DNA from: JBHIDJ01 sp046760105
GTDB lineage: Bacteria > Pseudomonadota > Gammaproteobacteria > Acidiferrobacterales > SPGG2
Length of the DNA: 8,197 nucleotides
Assembly (NCBI GenBank): GCA_046760105.1
Contig: JBHIDJ010000125.1
Coordinates: forward strand, 1 to 8,197
Reading direction: 5' to 3'
Shown here one piece after another: positions 1 through 7,195 of this stretch. Position 1 is the first letter of the stretch; each line of letters opens with the position of its first letter. Made by a program: the position numbers and the translations under genes. Under the pieces are notes generated by a model. The model saw nothing but the letters and a program-made list of their open reading frames with translations. It was not told the DNA's origin and searched no databases.

Positions 1-313
1 ATCTGACGACAATCTTCAAATGCCCTACGTCAGAGTTTTTCAACAGAATAGGCCGGTTGTTGCCTTTCACCAATGCAACCTTTTGGTTCGGCGAACGGTC
101 GCTCCTAGGCGATAGTGGTCGCTCAGAGCAACGTCATCGCTCCACTGACGCCTAAGCCACGAACTTCCGCTTTCGGGCCCGAAAGCAGCCATTCGACGGA
201 CACTATGCCGCCCGCGCTTGCCCGGAGATCGGTACGAGTAGCCAACCCTTACCACATTCGAATCCCCTTGGGGGCGCCATATTTCTCAACACGCTGCCAT
301 CTCCGTGGTGCGA
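1..313. other. Non-coding, repeat-rich intergenic region downstream of the carnitine operon
   Basis: No protein family is recognisable in any frame here. The short open frames that exist are low-complexity and overlap repeats. The stretch holds a perfect 18-base palindrome at 169-186, a direct repeat GGTCGCTC at 97-104 and 117-124 (20 bases apart), and a short CCCCTTGGGG inverted repeat at 264-273. From memory, the succession of a TTTTTCAACAGAATAGGCC-like stretch near 36-54, the GGTCGCTC copies and the AAAGCAGCCATTCG stretch resembles dispersed intergenic repeats of gammaproteobacteria; this is an impression, not a search result. It lies just after the last gene of the leftward operon, but I see no hairpin followed by a T-tract on the minus strand, so no Rho-independent terminator can be called. 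Confidence 0.55.
169..186. repeat. Perfect 18-base palindrome
   Basis: The sequence GCTTTCGGGCCCGAAAGC reads identically on both strands with no central loop. It cannot be extended, because the flanking bases (C at 168, A at 187) do not pair. It has no T-tract on either side, so it does not look like an intrinsic terminator. It could be part of a dispersed REP-like repeat or a protein-binding site. The palindrome is certain; its function is unknown. Confidence 0.6.
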
Positions 314-793
314 CTAAAGACCAATGGATCGTCCCGCCTGCTTGGGACGCGGCAGGTCGGCGTGGGCCTTTGCAATCTCGCCCAGACGCGCCTGTATCTC
401 GGGTGCGAACGGGATGGCGTGGGGGACTGTCGTATCGACGTGCAGTAACATGAGCTCGCTCGTGGCGAGCACGTGCCCTTGTTCACCATGGTGCATGGTA
501 TGGAACAGGTGCACGCGTTTGCTATCTGCACCGAGCACTTGTGTACTGACCTCCAGGCCTTCTCCCTCCCCCACCTCGTGTAGGTAGCTGATATGCGACT
601 CCAACGTATAGACCGACCGCGCAGTGCGACGGCGATAAGCGTCATCCATACCGATAAGGTCATAGAAGGCGTCGGTCGTGTGGCCGAACACTAAAACGTA
701 GTAGGCCTCGCTCAAGTGGCCGTTGTAGTCGACCCACTCCGACCGGACACGGTCATGATATAATACGGGCGCTGAACTGAGGGCTTGTGACAT
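314..793 (-). CDS. Stand-alone acyl-CoA thioesterase, 4HBT hotdog family (carnitinyl-CoA or betainyl-CoA thioesterase)
   Basis: This 159-residue cytoplasmic hotdog-fold protein has the length usual for single-domain 4-hydroxybenzoyl-CoA thioesterase relatives. The motif EWVDYNGHLSE (residues 19-29) carries the Asp (D22) expected as the catalytic residue, followed by an N-G-H loop. By hand alignment about 80 of 139 positions are identical to the C-terminal domain of the LcdH fusion in this operon, including an LLHVDTTVP block (residues 116-124), so the two are paralogues. It is the last gene of the leftward operon, 12 bases after caiD. Its ribosome site is weak (a GAG about 7 bases before the ATG), so it probably depends on coupling. 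Likely substrates are L-carnitinyl-CoA or betainyl-CoA; family membership is solid, while substrate is inferred from context. The stop is TAG. Confidence 0.88.
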   Translation of the reverse strand: MSQALSSAPVLYHDRVRSEWVDYNGHLSEAYYVLVFGHTTDAFYDLIGMDDAYRRRTARSVYTLESHISYLHEVGEGEGLEVSTQVLGADSKRVHLFHTMHHGEQGHVLATSELMLLHVDTTVPHAIPFAPEIQARLGEIAKAHADLPRPKQAGRSIGL

Positions 794-805
794 CGGTCTC
801 GTGAT

Positions 806-1591
806 TTACTTTCCTTGCCAAACCGGTTCACGCTTTTCAGCAAAGGCGCGTGGCCCTTCGACGATGTCTTCCGATGCAAGCATTTGTTGATAGGCAACAC
901 AATCGCCGCCTCGCATTTTGCGGTAAGCCTCTTCGATGTTTAGGTCTTCCGTAGCTTGCATTACTTCTTTCAGCGCGGCGAGGGCAAGGGGAGCACCCTT
1001 TACGATCTGATCGGCCAACTTGCGCGCGGTTGCCATGAGCTCTGTCGCGGGTACTACCTTGTTCACTAGACCCCAGCGCGCTGCTTCGGTAGCCGGCATA
1101 CGGCGACCGGTCATCAGCATCTCGGCTGCGACTGCGTGCGGCAGACGCCGAGGCAGGCGTAGTACGCCGCCGCCGTCGGGGATCAATCCGATAGAAAGCT
1201 CGGGCAGAAAGAACTCGGCATGCTCGGCGGCAACAACGAGGTCGCAAGCCAACACCAGCTCAAAGCCACCACCGACGGCCAAGCCGTTGACCGCCGCAAT
1301 CACGGGCTTGTTCAAGTCAAACACTTCGGTCAGTCCCGCGAAACCACCGGGCCCGTAGTCCGCATCCAACCCTTCACCCGCGGCAGCGGCCTTGAGATCC
1401 CAGCCGGCAGAAAAAAAGCGCTCGCCGGCAGCGGTCACAATGGCGACACGCAGCGCCGGGTCATCGCGAAAAGAGATGAAGGCGTTGCCAAGCACGCGGC
1501 TCGTGGCGGGGTCGATGGCATTCGCTTTAGGTCGGTTCAGCGTAATTTCCAGCACCTGATCGCGGTGTTCAAGTCTTACGGCATCGGTCAT
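806..1591 (-). CDS. caiD: Crotonobetainyl-CoA hydratase (CaiD-like enoyl-CoA hydratase)
   Basis: This crotonase-superfamily enzyme of 261 residues, the length of E. coli CaiD as I recall it, reversibly hydrates crotonobetainyl-CoA to L-carnitinyl-CoA. Recalled enteric CaiD shares long blocks with it: RPKANAID (20-27), FFSAGWDLKAAA (59-70), GPGGFAGLTE (80-89), KPVIAAVNG (95-103), GGVLRLP (141-147), MTGRRM (160-165) and AFAEKREPVW (249-258). The two acidic residues expected for catalysis are present as E111 (GGGFE) and E131 (LPE), at the same numbers as in CaiD. The ATG is preceded by GAGGA with a 7-base spacer, and this site overlaps the TGA of the upstream ligase (10-base gap), which implies translational coupling. 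In this operon it should act in the hydration direction, feeding carnitine formation, whereas the enteric cai pathway runs it toward dehydration. A general short-chain enoyl-CoA hydratase is possible but much less likely given the match. Confidence 0.92.
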   Translation of the reverse strand: MTDAVRLEHRDQVLEITLNRPKANAIDPATSRVLGNAFISFRDDPALRVAIVTAAGERFFSAGWDLKAAAAGEGLDADYGPGGFAGLTEVFDLNKPVIAAVNGLAVGGGFELVLACDLVVAAEHAEFFLPELSIGLIPDGGGVLRLPRRLPHAVAAEMLMTGRRMPATEAARWGLVNKVVPATELMATARKLADQIVKGAPLALAALKEVMQATEDLNIEEAYRKMRGGDCVAYQQMLASEDIVEGPRAFAEKREPVWQGK

Positions 1592-1601
1592 CTTCCCATC
1601 C

Positions 1602-3692
1602 TCAGTCAGTGATCATACGAATGGACGCATCAGCGGCTACGGCACCGTAGCCCTGCGGCAAAACGAGCAAAGGATTTACATCCAGCTCGATCAAGCGGTC
1701 GCGATGGCGTTCGGCAAACGTCGCCACTGCCAGCATGGCATCGATCGCCGCTTCGCGGTCGCCAACGGGGCGCCCGCGATAGCCGGCCAGCAGCTGTGCC
1801 ACTTTTAGTGAATCGAGCGCTTCGGCAATGGATTGGCGGTCGGTCGGCAATAGCAAACTACGGCAGTCCTCGATCAAGTTAACAAGCGTGCCCCCCGTTC
1901 CGATCACGAGCGCAAGACCGAGCTGGTCGTCACGCTTGACACCCACAATAAGTTCGGCCACGACATCGGTGACCATCGATTCAATCAAGAATGTGTCATA
2001 CGCATGCGCCTGATTCAGCTCCATCCTTTTCGCAGCGGCTGCCACCATTCGCGCATCGAGGAGATTCAACGCAATGCCATCGACCTCAGTCTTGTGCATG
2101 AGATCGTTACTGACGGCCTTGAGGACCACCGGAAAACCAATCTTCTTTGCAGCGGCCGGTGCATCCGCTCCCGAAGTCAAGTGCCCGGGTGGCACGGTCA
2201 GGCCGAACGGAGCAAGCGCCTGCTTCGCCTCCCACTCGTTTAAGAGTCGGGTCTCATCAACCGCAGAGGCAACCGCCGGCAATTGTAACGCCCCCTCCGC
2301 CGCAAGACTCACTAGTTTTTCGCGTCGCTCGTAGCACCAAGCCGCCGCCGCCAGGGCAGCGATTGCTTCCCCGAGACCTTGAAGTGGCACCACACCGTTT
2401 GCGGCGAGCCGTTCTCCAACGCCCTCCGGCAATAGCTCGGGAAACGTACTCACCACCGCCGTTTTTTTTCGGCTTTGTTGTTGGGCGGTGATGATTGCCT
2501 GGATCGCCGCATCCCATTCCTCAATACCATGCACGTCAAAACGCGGGTAATCGATGACCAACAACGTCACATCGACGTCACCCTGCATCAGGGTGGCGAA
2601 GCAACGTCGCAATGCTTCAGTATCACCCCACAAGGAGGTGTTGTAATCGAGTGGATTTGATATCGTTGCGAACGCTGGCAGCTCTGTGCGCAGTGCCTCC
2701 ACTTGATGCCTCGTCAATTCGGGAATGGTGAGACCGACCTCTTTGGCAAGATCAGCCAGTAACGCGGCCTCCCCACCGGAGCAGGTCAATACCGCCAAGC
2801 GTCGGCCGGCCAACGGACCCGTTAGCGAAAGCAGCTTTAGGGTCTCCATAAAGGTGGTGAGCGAGTGCACGCGAACGATGCCGAGCCGATCGAACAATGC
2901 CACGTACAACGCGTCTGCTCCCGCCAGCGAACTTGTATGACTAAGGGTCAGGCGACTGGCAATCTCGGAGCTACCCACCTTGAGGGCAACCACCGGTTTG
3001 CCTTTTTGCAGAGCATACTCGGCGGCACGACTAAAGCTCTCGATATCGCTCAAGCCTTCGATGTAGAGACCGATGGCGGTCACACGCGGATCATCCACCA
3101 ACAATGGGATGTAGTCGCCGAGACCAAGTACAGCCTCATTGCCCACACTGACGACGTAGGCGATGGGGACGCAGCGGCCGGTCATGGTGAGATTGAGTGC
3201 GATATTGCCGCTTTGTGAAACCAATGCAATACCGCGCTCAACCCGCCGGCCGCCGTGAGCGGAGGGCCACAGGGCGAGCCCATCCAAATAGTTAAGCACT
3301 CCATAGCAATTCGGACCGACCAATGCCATATCGCCCGCCGCGCGCACCAGTTCTTTCTGCAGCCTCTGGCCCTCCTTCCCTATCTCGGCAAAGCCAGCCG
3401 CATAACACACACAAGCGCCGGCACCTTTTGCCGCCAGCTCGTGTACGACCTCGATTGTCGTCTCTCGCCGCACGGCGACGAAGGCGGCGTCGGGGGCCCT
3501 CGGCAGCGCGTCGATCGATGGAAAGCACGGATATCCACCAAGCTCTTTGCGGGTGGGATGGACCGGCCAAAGCTCACCCCGATAGCCCAAATCACGGCAT
3601 TGGCGAATGGCCTCGGCCGCCTCGCGACCGCCAATGAAGGCGACCTGCTGCGGCGCAAGCAGTCGGCCGATATTCTCTCTGATCGACTTCAT
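1602..3692 (-). CDS. ADP-forming acyl-CoA ligase (acetyl-CoA synthetase ADP-forming family), probable gamma-butyrobetaine--CoA ligase
   Basis: This 696-residue single-chain NDP-forming acyl-CoA synthetase has fused alpha and beta regions. In order: a Rossmann CoA-binding domain (about 7-125), succinyl-CoA-ligase-like domains (about 125-450) with VGPNCYGVLN (125-134) and LVSQSGN (157-163), the SHTSSLAGAD motif with the probable phospho-histidine H252, and a C-terminal ATP-grasp domain (about 475-696) with FPVVLKA (520-526) and ELDVNPLLV (669-677). The family makes acyl-CoA from acid, CoA and ATP, giving ADP and phosphate. Between a CaiD and an acyl-CoA dehydrogenase gene, the likely substrate is gamma-butyrobetaine, crotonobetaine or carnitine. 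The ATG at 3692 gives the family-like start MKSIRENIGR and overlaps the upstream stop as TGATG. An in-frame start at 3788 would add 32 unrelated residues inside the upstream gene and is rejected. Family is sure, substrate inferred. Confidence 0.9.
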   Translation of the reverse strand: MKSIRENIGRLLAPQQVAFIGGREAAEAIRQCRDLGYRGELWPVHPTRKELGGYPCFPSIDALPRAPDAAFVAVRRETTIEVVHELAAKGAGACVCYAAGFAEIGKEGQRLQKELVRAAGDMALVGPNCYGVLNYLDGLALWPSAHGGRRVERGIALVSQSGNIALNLTMTGRCVPIAYVVSVGNEAVLGLGDYIPLLVDDPRVTAIGLYIEGLSDIESFSRAAEYALQKGKPVVALKVGSSEIASRLTLSHTSSLAGADALYVALFDRLGIVRVHSLTTFMETLKLLSLTGPLAGRRLAVLTCSGGEAALLADLAKEVGLTIPELTRHQVEALRTELPAFATISNPLDYNTSLWGDTEALRRCFATLMQGDVDVTLLVIDYPRFDVHGIEEWDAAIQAIITAQQQSRKKTAVVSTFPELLPEGVGERLAANGVVPLQGLGEAIAALAAAAWCYERREKLVSLAAEGALQLPAVASAVDETRLLNEWEAKQALAPFGLTVPPGHLTSGADAPAAAKKIGFPVVLKAVSNDLMHKTEVDGIALNLLDARMVAAAAKRMELNQAHAYDTFLIESMVTDVVAELIVGVKRDDQLGLALVIGTGGTLVNLIEDCRSLLLPTDRQSIAEALDSLKVAQLLAGYRGRPVGDREAAIDAMLAVATFAERHRDRLIELDVNPLLVLPQGYGAVAADASIRMITD

Positions 3693-4852
3693 CAACTCTC
3701 GTGTTGACGCAGAAGCGCGCGTGAGATGATGTGGCGCTGGATTTCGCTCGTGCCATCCCAAATGCGCTCGACGCGTGCATCCCGCCAAAAGCGCTCGATC
3801 GGTAGCTCGTCCATTAATCCCATACCGCCGAAGATCTGTACCGTATGGTCGGTCACATGGGCGAGCATTTCCGTGGCATAGAGCTTGGCCATGGCCGCAT
3901 CCTCGTCGGTCATCGTACCCTCATCCAGTTTCCAAGCCGCCCGCAGGGTTAACAGCTCGGCCGCGGCAATCTCCGTCGCCATGTCGGCTAACTTAAACGA
4001 CGTCCCCTGAAAGCGCCCGATCGGCTGACCGAATTGCTTTCGAGTCGCGGCCCACTCGGTCGCCATCTCAATCACCCGTTGGGCGCGGCCGACACACATC
4101 GTAGCCACCGTCAGCCGACTCGGACCCAACCACTCCTTCGCCAATTCGAAACCTTTCCCCTCTTCACCGAGTACCTGCGCAGCGCTGACACGACAATCGC
4201 TGAAGAACAATTCGCATTGATGATAGCCGCGATGTGACACACAACCAGGGCCACGACGAACCTCGAAACCGGGCGTACCTTTGTCGACCAGAAACGCGGT
4301 CACACGCTTTCTCGATCCGCGCGGTGTTTCATCCACACCAGTAACCGCAAACAAAATGACAAAATCAGCAATGTCCGCGTGGCTGATGAAGTGTTTAGAG
4401 CCGTTGATCACGTAGTCGCTACCGTCGAGCACAGCACGCGTGGACATAGCCTGCAGGTCCGAACCTGCGCCGGGTTCAGTGAAGGCGATACAGTCCAGGC
4501 GCTCGCCGCTGACGCTCGGGAGCAGGTAGGTTTCAATCTGATCGCCGCTGCACGCTTGCAGGATGTTACTGGGACGGCCTACAAACACCTGCAGGGCCAT
4601 GGACGGTTTCCCCAACTCACGCTCCATGAGGGCCATTGACAAATTATCGAGGCCGCCGCCGCCAAATTTTTCCGGAATATTCGCGGCGTAGAATCCCTGT
4701 GCTATTGCCTTGTCGCGGATAGCCCGGCCGATCTCCTGCGAAACCTCGCCCGTACGCTCGACTTCTTTTTCGTGAGGGTAAAGTTCCTTCTCCACGAATG
4801 CACGAATGCTGTCTACGAGAAGCCGTTGCTCGGTGGTTAACTCGAAATGCAT
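3692..4852 (-). CDS. Acyl-CoA dehydrogenase, probable gamma-butyrobetainyl-CoA dehydrogenase
   Basis: This 386-residue FAD-dependent acyl-CoA dehydrogenase is of normal length with the usual helical N-domain, middle beta-domain and helical C-domain. Seen motifs are AFTEPGAGSD (123-132), the flavin/substrate signature NGSKHFIS (150-157), RKQFGQPIGRFQ (271-282), QIFGGMG (339-345) and RIWDGTSEIQR (363-373). It should form the 2,3-double bond of gamma-butyrobetainyl-CoA to give crotonobetainyl-CoA, passing electrons to ETF; no ETF gene is in the window. At the position where most family members have the catalytic Glu (EGTSEIQR), this protein has Asp366, encoded by GAT. The ATG is preceded by GAGGA with a 7-base spacer, and that site overlaps the TAG of the upstream SDR gene (11-base gap). 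Its own stop overlaps the ligase start by one base. Substrate is inferred from the caiD and carnitine-dehydrogenase context. Confidence 0.9.
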   Translation of the reverse strand: MHFELTTEQRLLVDSIRAFVEKELYPHEKEVERTGEVSQEIGRAIRDKAIAQGFYAANIPEKFGGGGLDNLSMALMERELGKPSMALQVFVGRPSNILQACSGDQIETYLLPSVSGERLDCIAFTEPGAGSDLQAMSTRAVLDGSDYVINGSKHFISHADIADFVILFAVTGVDETPRGSRKRVTAFLVDKGTPGFEVRRGPGCVSHRGYHQCELFFSDCRVSAAQVLGEEGKGFELAKEWLGPSRLTVATMCVGRAQRVIEMATEWAATRKQFGQPIGRFQGTSFKLADMATEIAAAELLTLRAAWKLDEGTMTDEDAAMAKLYATEMLAHVTDHTVQIFGGMGLMDELPIERFWRDARVERIWDGTSEIQRHIISRALLRQHES

Positions 4853-4863
4853 GGCCGTTTCCT

Positions 4864-5652
4864 CTAATTGTTCAGAGTTTCAGTATTGCCATCGACACTG
4901 AGCGTCTGCCCGGAGATCTTGCTGCCAGCCTCAGAACAGATAAACAGAACTGCACTGGCGATGTCATTCGGGCTGATAAACGTACGCAGCGAAGTTTGCT
5001 TCAGGTAACCGTCACGAATACGCTCGGCACTCACGCCACGGGCTTTGGCCTCGGCCGTCATCACCTCGACCATTCGCTCCCCTTCGATAGGACCCGGGCA
5101 AACCGCATTCACGCGAATGCTATGCGGTCCTAGTTCCATCGCTAACGATTTGGTTAAACCGACGACGGCCCATTTCGATACGGCATAGGGCGTACGTAGG
5201 GGATACCCCATGAGGCCTGCACTGGAAGCGATATTAACGATCGAACCTCCACCCGACTGCTTTAACAGCGGTACTGCCCGGCGCAGACAATAAAACTGAC
5301 CATCTAGATTTACCGCCATCGTCCGACGCCATTGCTCCGGATCGACGGCTTCGATGGGACCCGTGGGACCAGCAATGCCTGCGTTATTGACGAGCACGTT
5401 CAAACCGCCAAGAGATGCAAGCGCCTCGTCGAACAGCCGATCCACGGCAGCGGGATCGCCGACATCGGCGATGGTCACTCCGAGATTAGCGTTAGCCACC
5501 TTGAACGCGGCCACCCCCTCCGATATATCGCAAATGTGAACATGTGCGCCCGCCTCGAGGAACGCATCCGCGATGGCTTTGCCGATACCCCTAGCGGCCG
5601 CGGTGACGATCACGCGTTTGCCGCGCAGACTTTGTAACATGTCGGTTCCCAT
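4864..5652 (-). CDS. SDR-family NAD(P)-dependent oxidoreductase of unknown role in carnitine catabolism
   Basis: This 262-residue classical short-chain dehydrogenase has the cofactor loop TAAARGIG (17-24, with Ala where the consensus TGxxxGxG has Gly), D42 after the second strand (suggesting NAD rather than NADP), NNAG (89-92), N115, and a catalytic Ser143-Tyr156-Lys160 set within YAVSK. It ends in a normal C-terminus (SVDGNTETLNN). It lies 13 bases after the lcdH fusion and 11 before the acyl-CoA dehydrogenase, so it belongs to the operon. The core pathway needs no second alcohol dehydrogenase. Candidate roles are D-carnitine dehydrogenase, an accessory hydroxyacyl-CoA dehydrogenase, or 3-hydroxybutyrate dehydrogenase acting on the acetoacetate product; the last is less likely because the usual BDH active-site blocks are not evident. 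The start is uncertain: the ATG at 5652 lacks a clear ribosome site, while one at 5640 follows a GGGAA and gives 258 residues beginning MLQSLRGKRV. Confidence 0.85.
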   Translation of the reverse strand: MGTDMLQSLRGKRVIVTAAARGIGKAIADAFLEAGAHVHICDISEGVAAFKVANANLGVTIADVGDPAAVDRLFDEALASLGGLNVLVNNAGIAGPTGPIEAVDPEQWRRTMAVNLDGQFYCLRRAVPLLKQSGGGSIVNIASSAGLMGYPLRTPYAVSKWAVVGLTKSLAMELGPHSIRVNAVCPGPIEGERMVEVMTAEAKARGVSAERIRDGYLKQTSLRTFISPNDIASAVLFICSEAGSKISGQTLSVDGNTETLNN

Positions 5653-5665
5653 TGAGGCGTTACGA

Positions 5666-7195
5666 CTATTTCGCTTTCCGTTTAATGTGCATTACCCGTC
5701 CCACTTGTTCGGGCTGCGGCAACTGTGCGTGGGCGTCACGGATCGCCTGCAGACGCTCGAGAATATCGGGTGGGAAGGCGGTAACGCCGGGCACTGTCGT
5801 GTCCACATGCAACAGCATCTGTTCGGTCGTCGCCAGCAGGCCACCGTCCTCACGGTGCACCATGCTGTGAAAGATGTGCAATCGCTTCTCATCCAAGTCT
5901 AACAGCTGCGTAGAAACCGTGATCGGCTCGCCTTCGGACACGTCGCGGTAATAGTTGATATGCGATTCCACCGTATAAATGGACTTACCCGCTGATCGGT
6001 AGCTTTCGTCAATGCCAAAGTATCTGAAGAATGCATCGGAAGCGTCGCCGAACACGAGCAGATAACAAGACTCGCTCATATGCCCATTGTAATCGACCCA
6101 CTCGGGTCGAACCGGCGTTTCGTGCAGTGTAAGCGGAGCATCGATTTTCTCGCCGGCTTGCCACCGGCGATGGCCCATCCCCTCATATGGGGTCATGATG
6201 CGACCCTGAGACTGTTGTTTGCCGAGTCGTCGACCCTCGTCCTTCGCGAGGGTATGACCGGCACCAATGTCATAGGGCTGTAAAGCCCGCATGATCGCGA
6301 TCAGACAATTGTCACGCAGCTGCTCGAGTTCCTTCACCGTACGGCCGGCCGCCTGCTCCTCGGTGCCACTTGCCATGCGCTCGATGAGCTCGTCAGTCAG
6401 CTCGGGTGCTTCCAGCCTGGTCCAAGGCAGTTTCAGTGCGGGCCCGAACTGGTCGAGCATGTGGCGCATGCCGCCATCGCCACCCGCCATGTGAAAGGTC
6501 AAGCAGGCTCCCATGAAGGCCCAACGCAGCCCGGGTCCATAGGCGATCGCCGCGTCGAGCTCTTCGGTGGTCGCCACGCCATCGTTGACCAGGTGAAGGA
6601 TTTCCCGCCACAGCGCCTCCTGGAGTCGATCAGAGAGATAGCCTTCAATCTCGTTGCGCACCTTCAAAGCATGCATCCCGAAACTTTCATAAATAGTCAC
6701 AGCGCGCTCAACCGCATCGTCGGACGTCCTCTTGCCGCCGAGCACTTCCACCAATGGCAGCAGGTAAACGGGATTGAAGGGGTGGCCAATAACAACGCGT
6801 TCCGGATGTCGGCAGTCGGCCTGAATGCGCGTCGGCAACAACCCAGAAGAGCTTGAAGCGACAATGATATCCGGCCGCGCTGCCGCATCGATCTGCGCGT
6901 GCAACGCACGCTTCAGGTCTTCATTTTCCGGTGCGCTTTCCTGGATGAAATCGGCCGCGCGGCACACGTCTTCAAGCGCATTAACATAGCGCAGCCGCGA
7001 CCTGTCCGCGCCCGTAAGCAATCCGAGCTTGCTGAGCGCCGGCCAAGCATTGTCCACCGCGGTTCGCAGCTTGGTCTCGGCGTGTGGGGCAGGATCCCAG
7101 GCTACGACATCGAGACCGCGTGCCAAACAGCGGGCCGCCCAACCCGTGCCAATCACGCCGGTACCGACGATACCAATGGTCTTGATTTCGTCCAC
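5666..7195 (-). CDS. lcdH: Bifunctional L-carnitine dehydrogenase / betainyl-CoA thioesterase fusion
   Basis: This 509-residue cytoplasmic fusion has two parts. Residues 1-320 are a 3-hydroxyacyl-CoA dehydrogenase-type NAD-dependent carnitine dehydrogenase: GTGVIG dinucleotide loop (11-16), D35 after the second strand for NAD, SSSSGL (114-119), and GHPFNPVYLLPLVEVLGG (137-154) holding the His138/Glu150 pair expected of the family. It oxidises L-carnitine to 3-dehydrocarnitine. After a linker (about 330-355), residues 356-500 form a 4HBT hotdog thioesterase with EWVDYNGHMSE (365-375) and D368. Such fusions are known in rhizobia, as I recall, and the thioesterase releases glycine betaine from betainyl-CoA. 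Translation starts at GTG: the codon at 7193-7195 reads GTG on the minus strand, with no better in-frame start before the nucleotide loop. The nearest purine run, AGGGG, is only one base away, so the ribosome site is poor. It is the first gene of the leftward operon. Confidence 0.93.
   Translation of the reverse strand: MDEIKTIGIVGTGVIGTGWAARCLARGLDVVAWDPAPHAETKLRTAVDNAWPALSKLGLLTGADRSRLRYVNALEDVCRAADFIQESAPENEDLKRALHAQIDAAARPDIIVASSSSGLLPTRIQADCRHPERVVIGHPFNPVYLLPLVEVLGGKRTSDDAVERAVTIYESFGMHALKVRNEIEGYLSDRLQEALWREILHLVNDGVATTEELDAAIAYGPGLRWAFMGACLTFHMAGGDGGMRHMLDQFGPALKLPWTRLEAPELTDELIERMASGTEEQAAGRTVKELEQLRDNCLIAIMRALQPYDIGAGHTLAKDEGRRLGKQQSQGRIMTPYEGMGHRRWQAGEKIDAPLTLHETPVRPEWVDYNGHMSESCYLLVFGDASDAFFRYFGIDESYRSAGKSIYTVESHINYYRDVSEGEPITVSTQLLDLDEKRLHIFHSMVHREDGGLLATTEQMLLHVDTTVPGVTAFPPDILERLQAIRDAHAQLPQPEQVGRVMHIKRKAK

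Noticed and set aside
264..273. CCCCTTGGGG as a terminator hairpin for the leftward operon
   Set aside because: The stem is four pairs with a two-base loop and there is no T-tract after it on the minus strand.
255..279. tRNA 3'-end-like stretch (TTCGAATCCCC...GCGCCA), possibly an integration-site remnant
   Set aside because: No matching 5' acceptor strand, D-arm or anticodon stem could be folded upstream, and no integrase is in view. The resemblance is limited to the T-loop-like TTCGAATC.
115..453. A 112-codon rightward open frame at the left edge, and a 62-codon leftward one at 67-255
   Set aside because: Both run through the palindrome and repeats, begin at weak starts, match no family, and the first extends into the thioesterase gene on the other strand.
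3255..3707. A 150-codon rightward open frame inside the ligase gene
   Set aside because: It is antisense to the CoA-binding domain. Its composition is what an opposite strand of a coding region gives, and it has no family resemblance.
3693..3788. N-terminal extension of the ADP-forming ligase from an in-frame start at 3788
   Set aside because: The extra 32 residues lie wholly inside the acyl-CoA dehydrogenase gene and look like no ligase N-terminus. The ATG at 3692 gives a family-like start and a TGATG overlap.
4864..5652. Calling the SDR a 3-hydroxybutyrate dehydrogenase because acetoacetate is a pathway product
   Set aside because: The active-site blocks that I associate with that enzyme are not evident; only the general SDR motifs are present, so the specific name is not supported.
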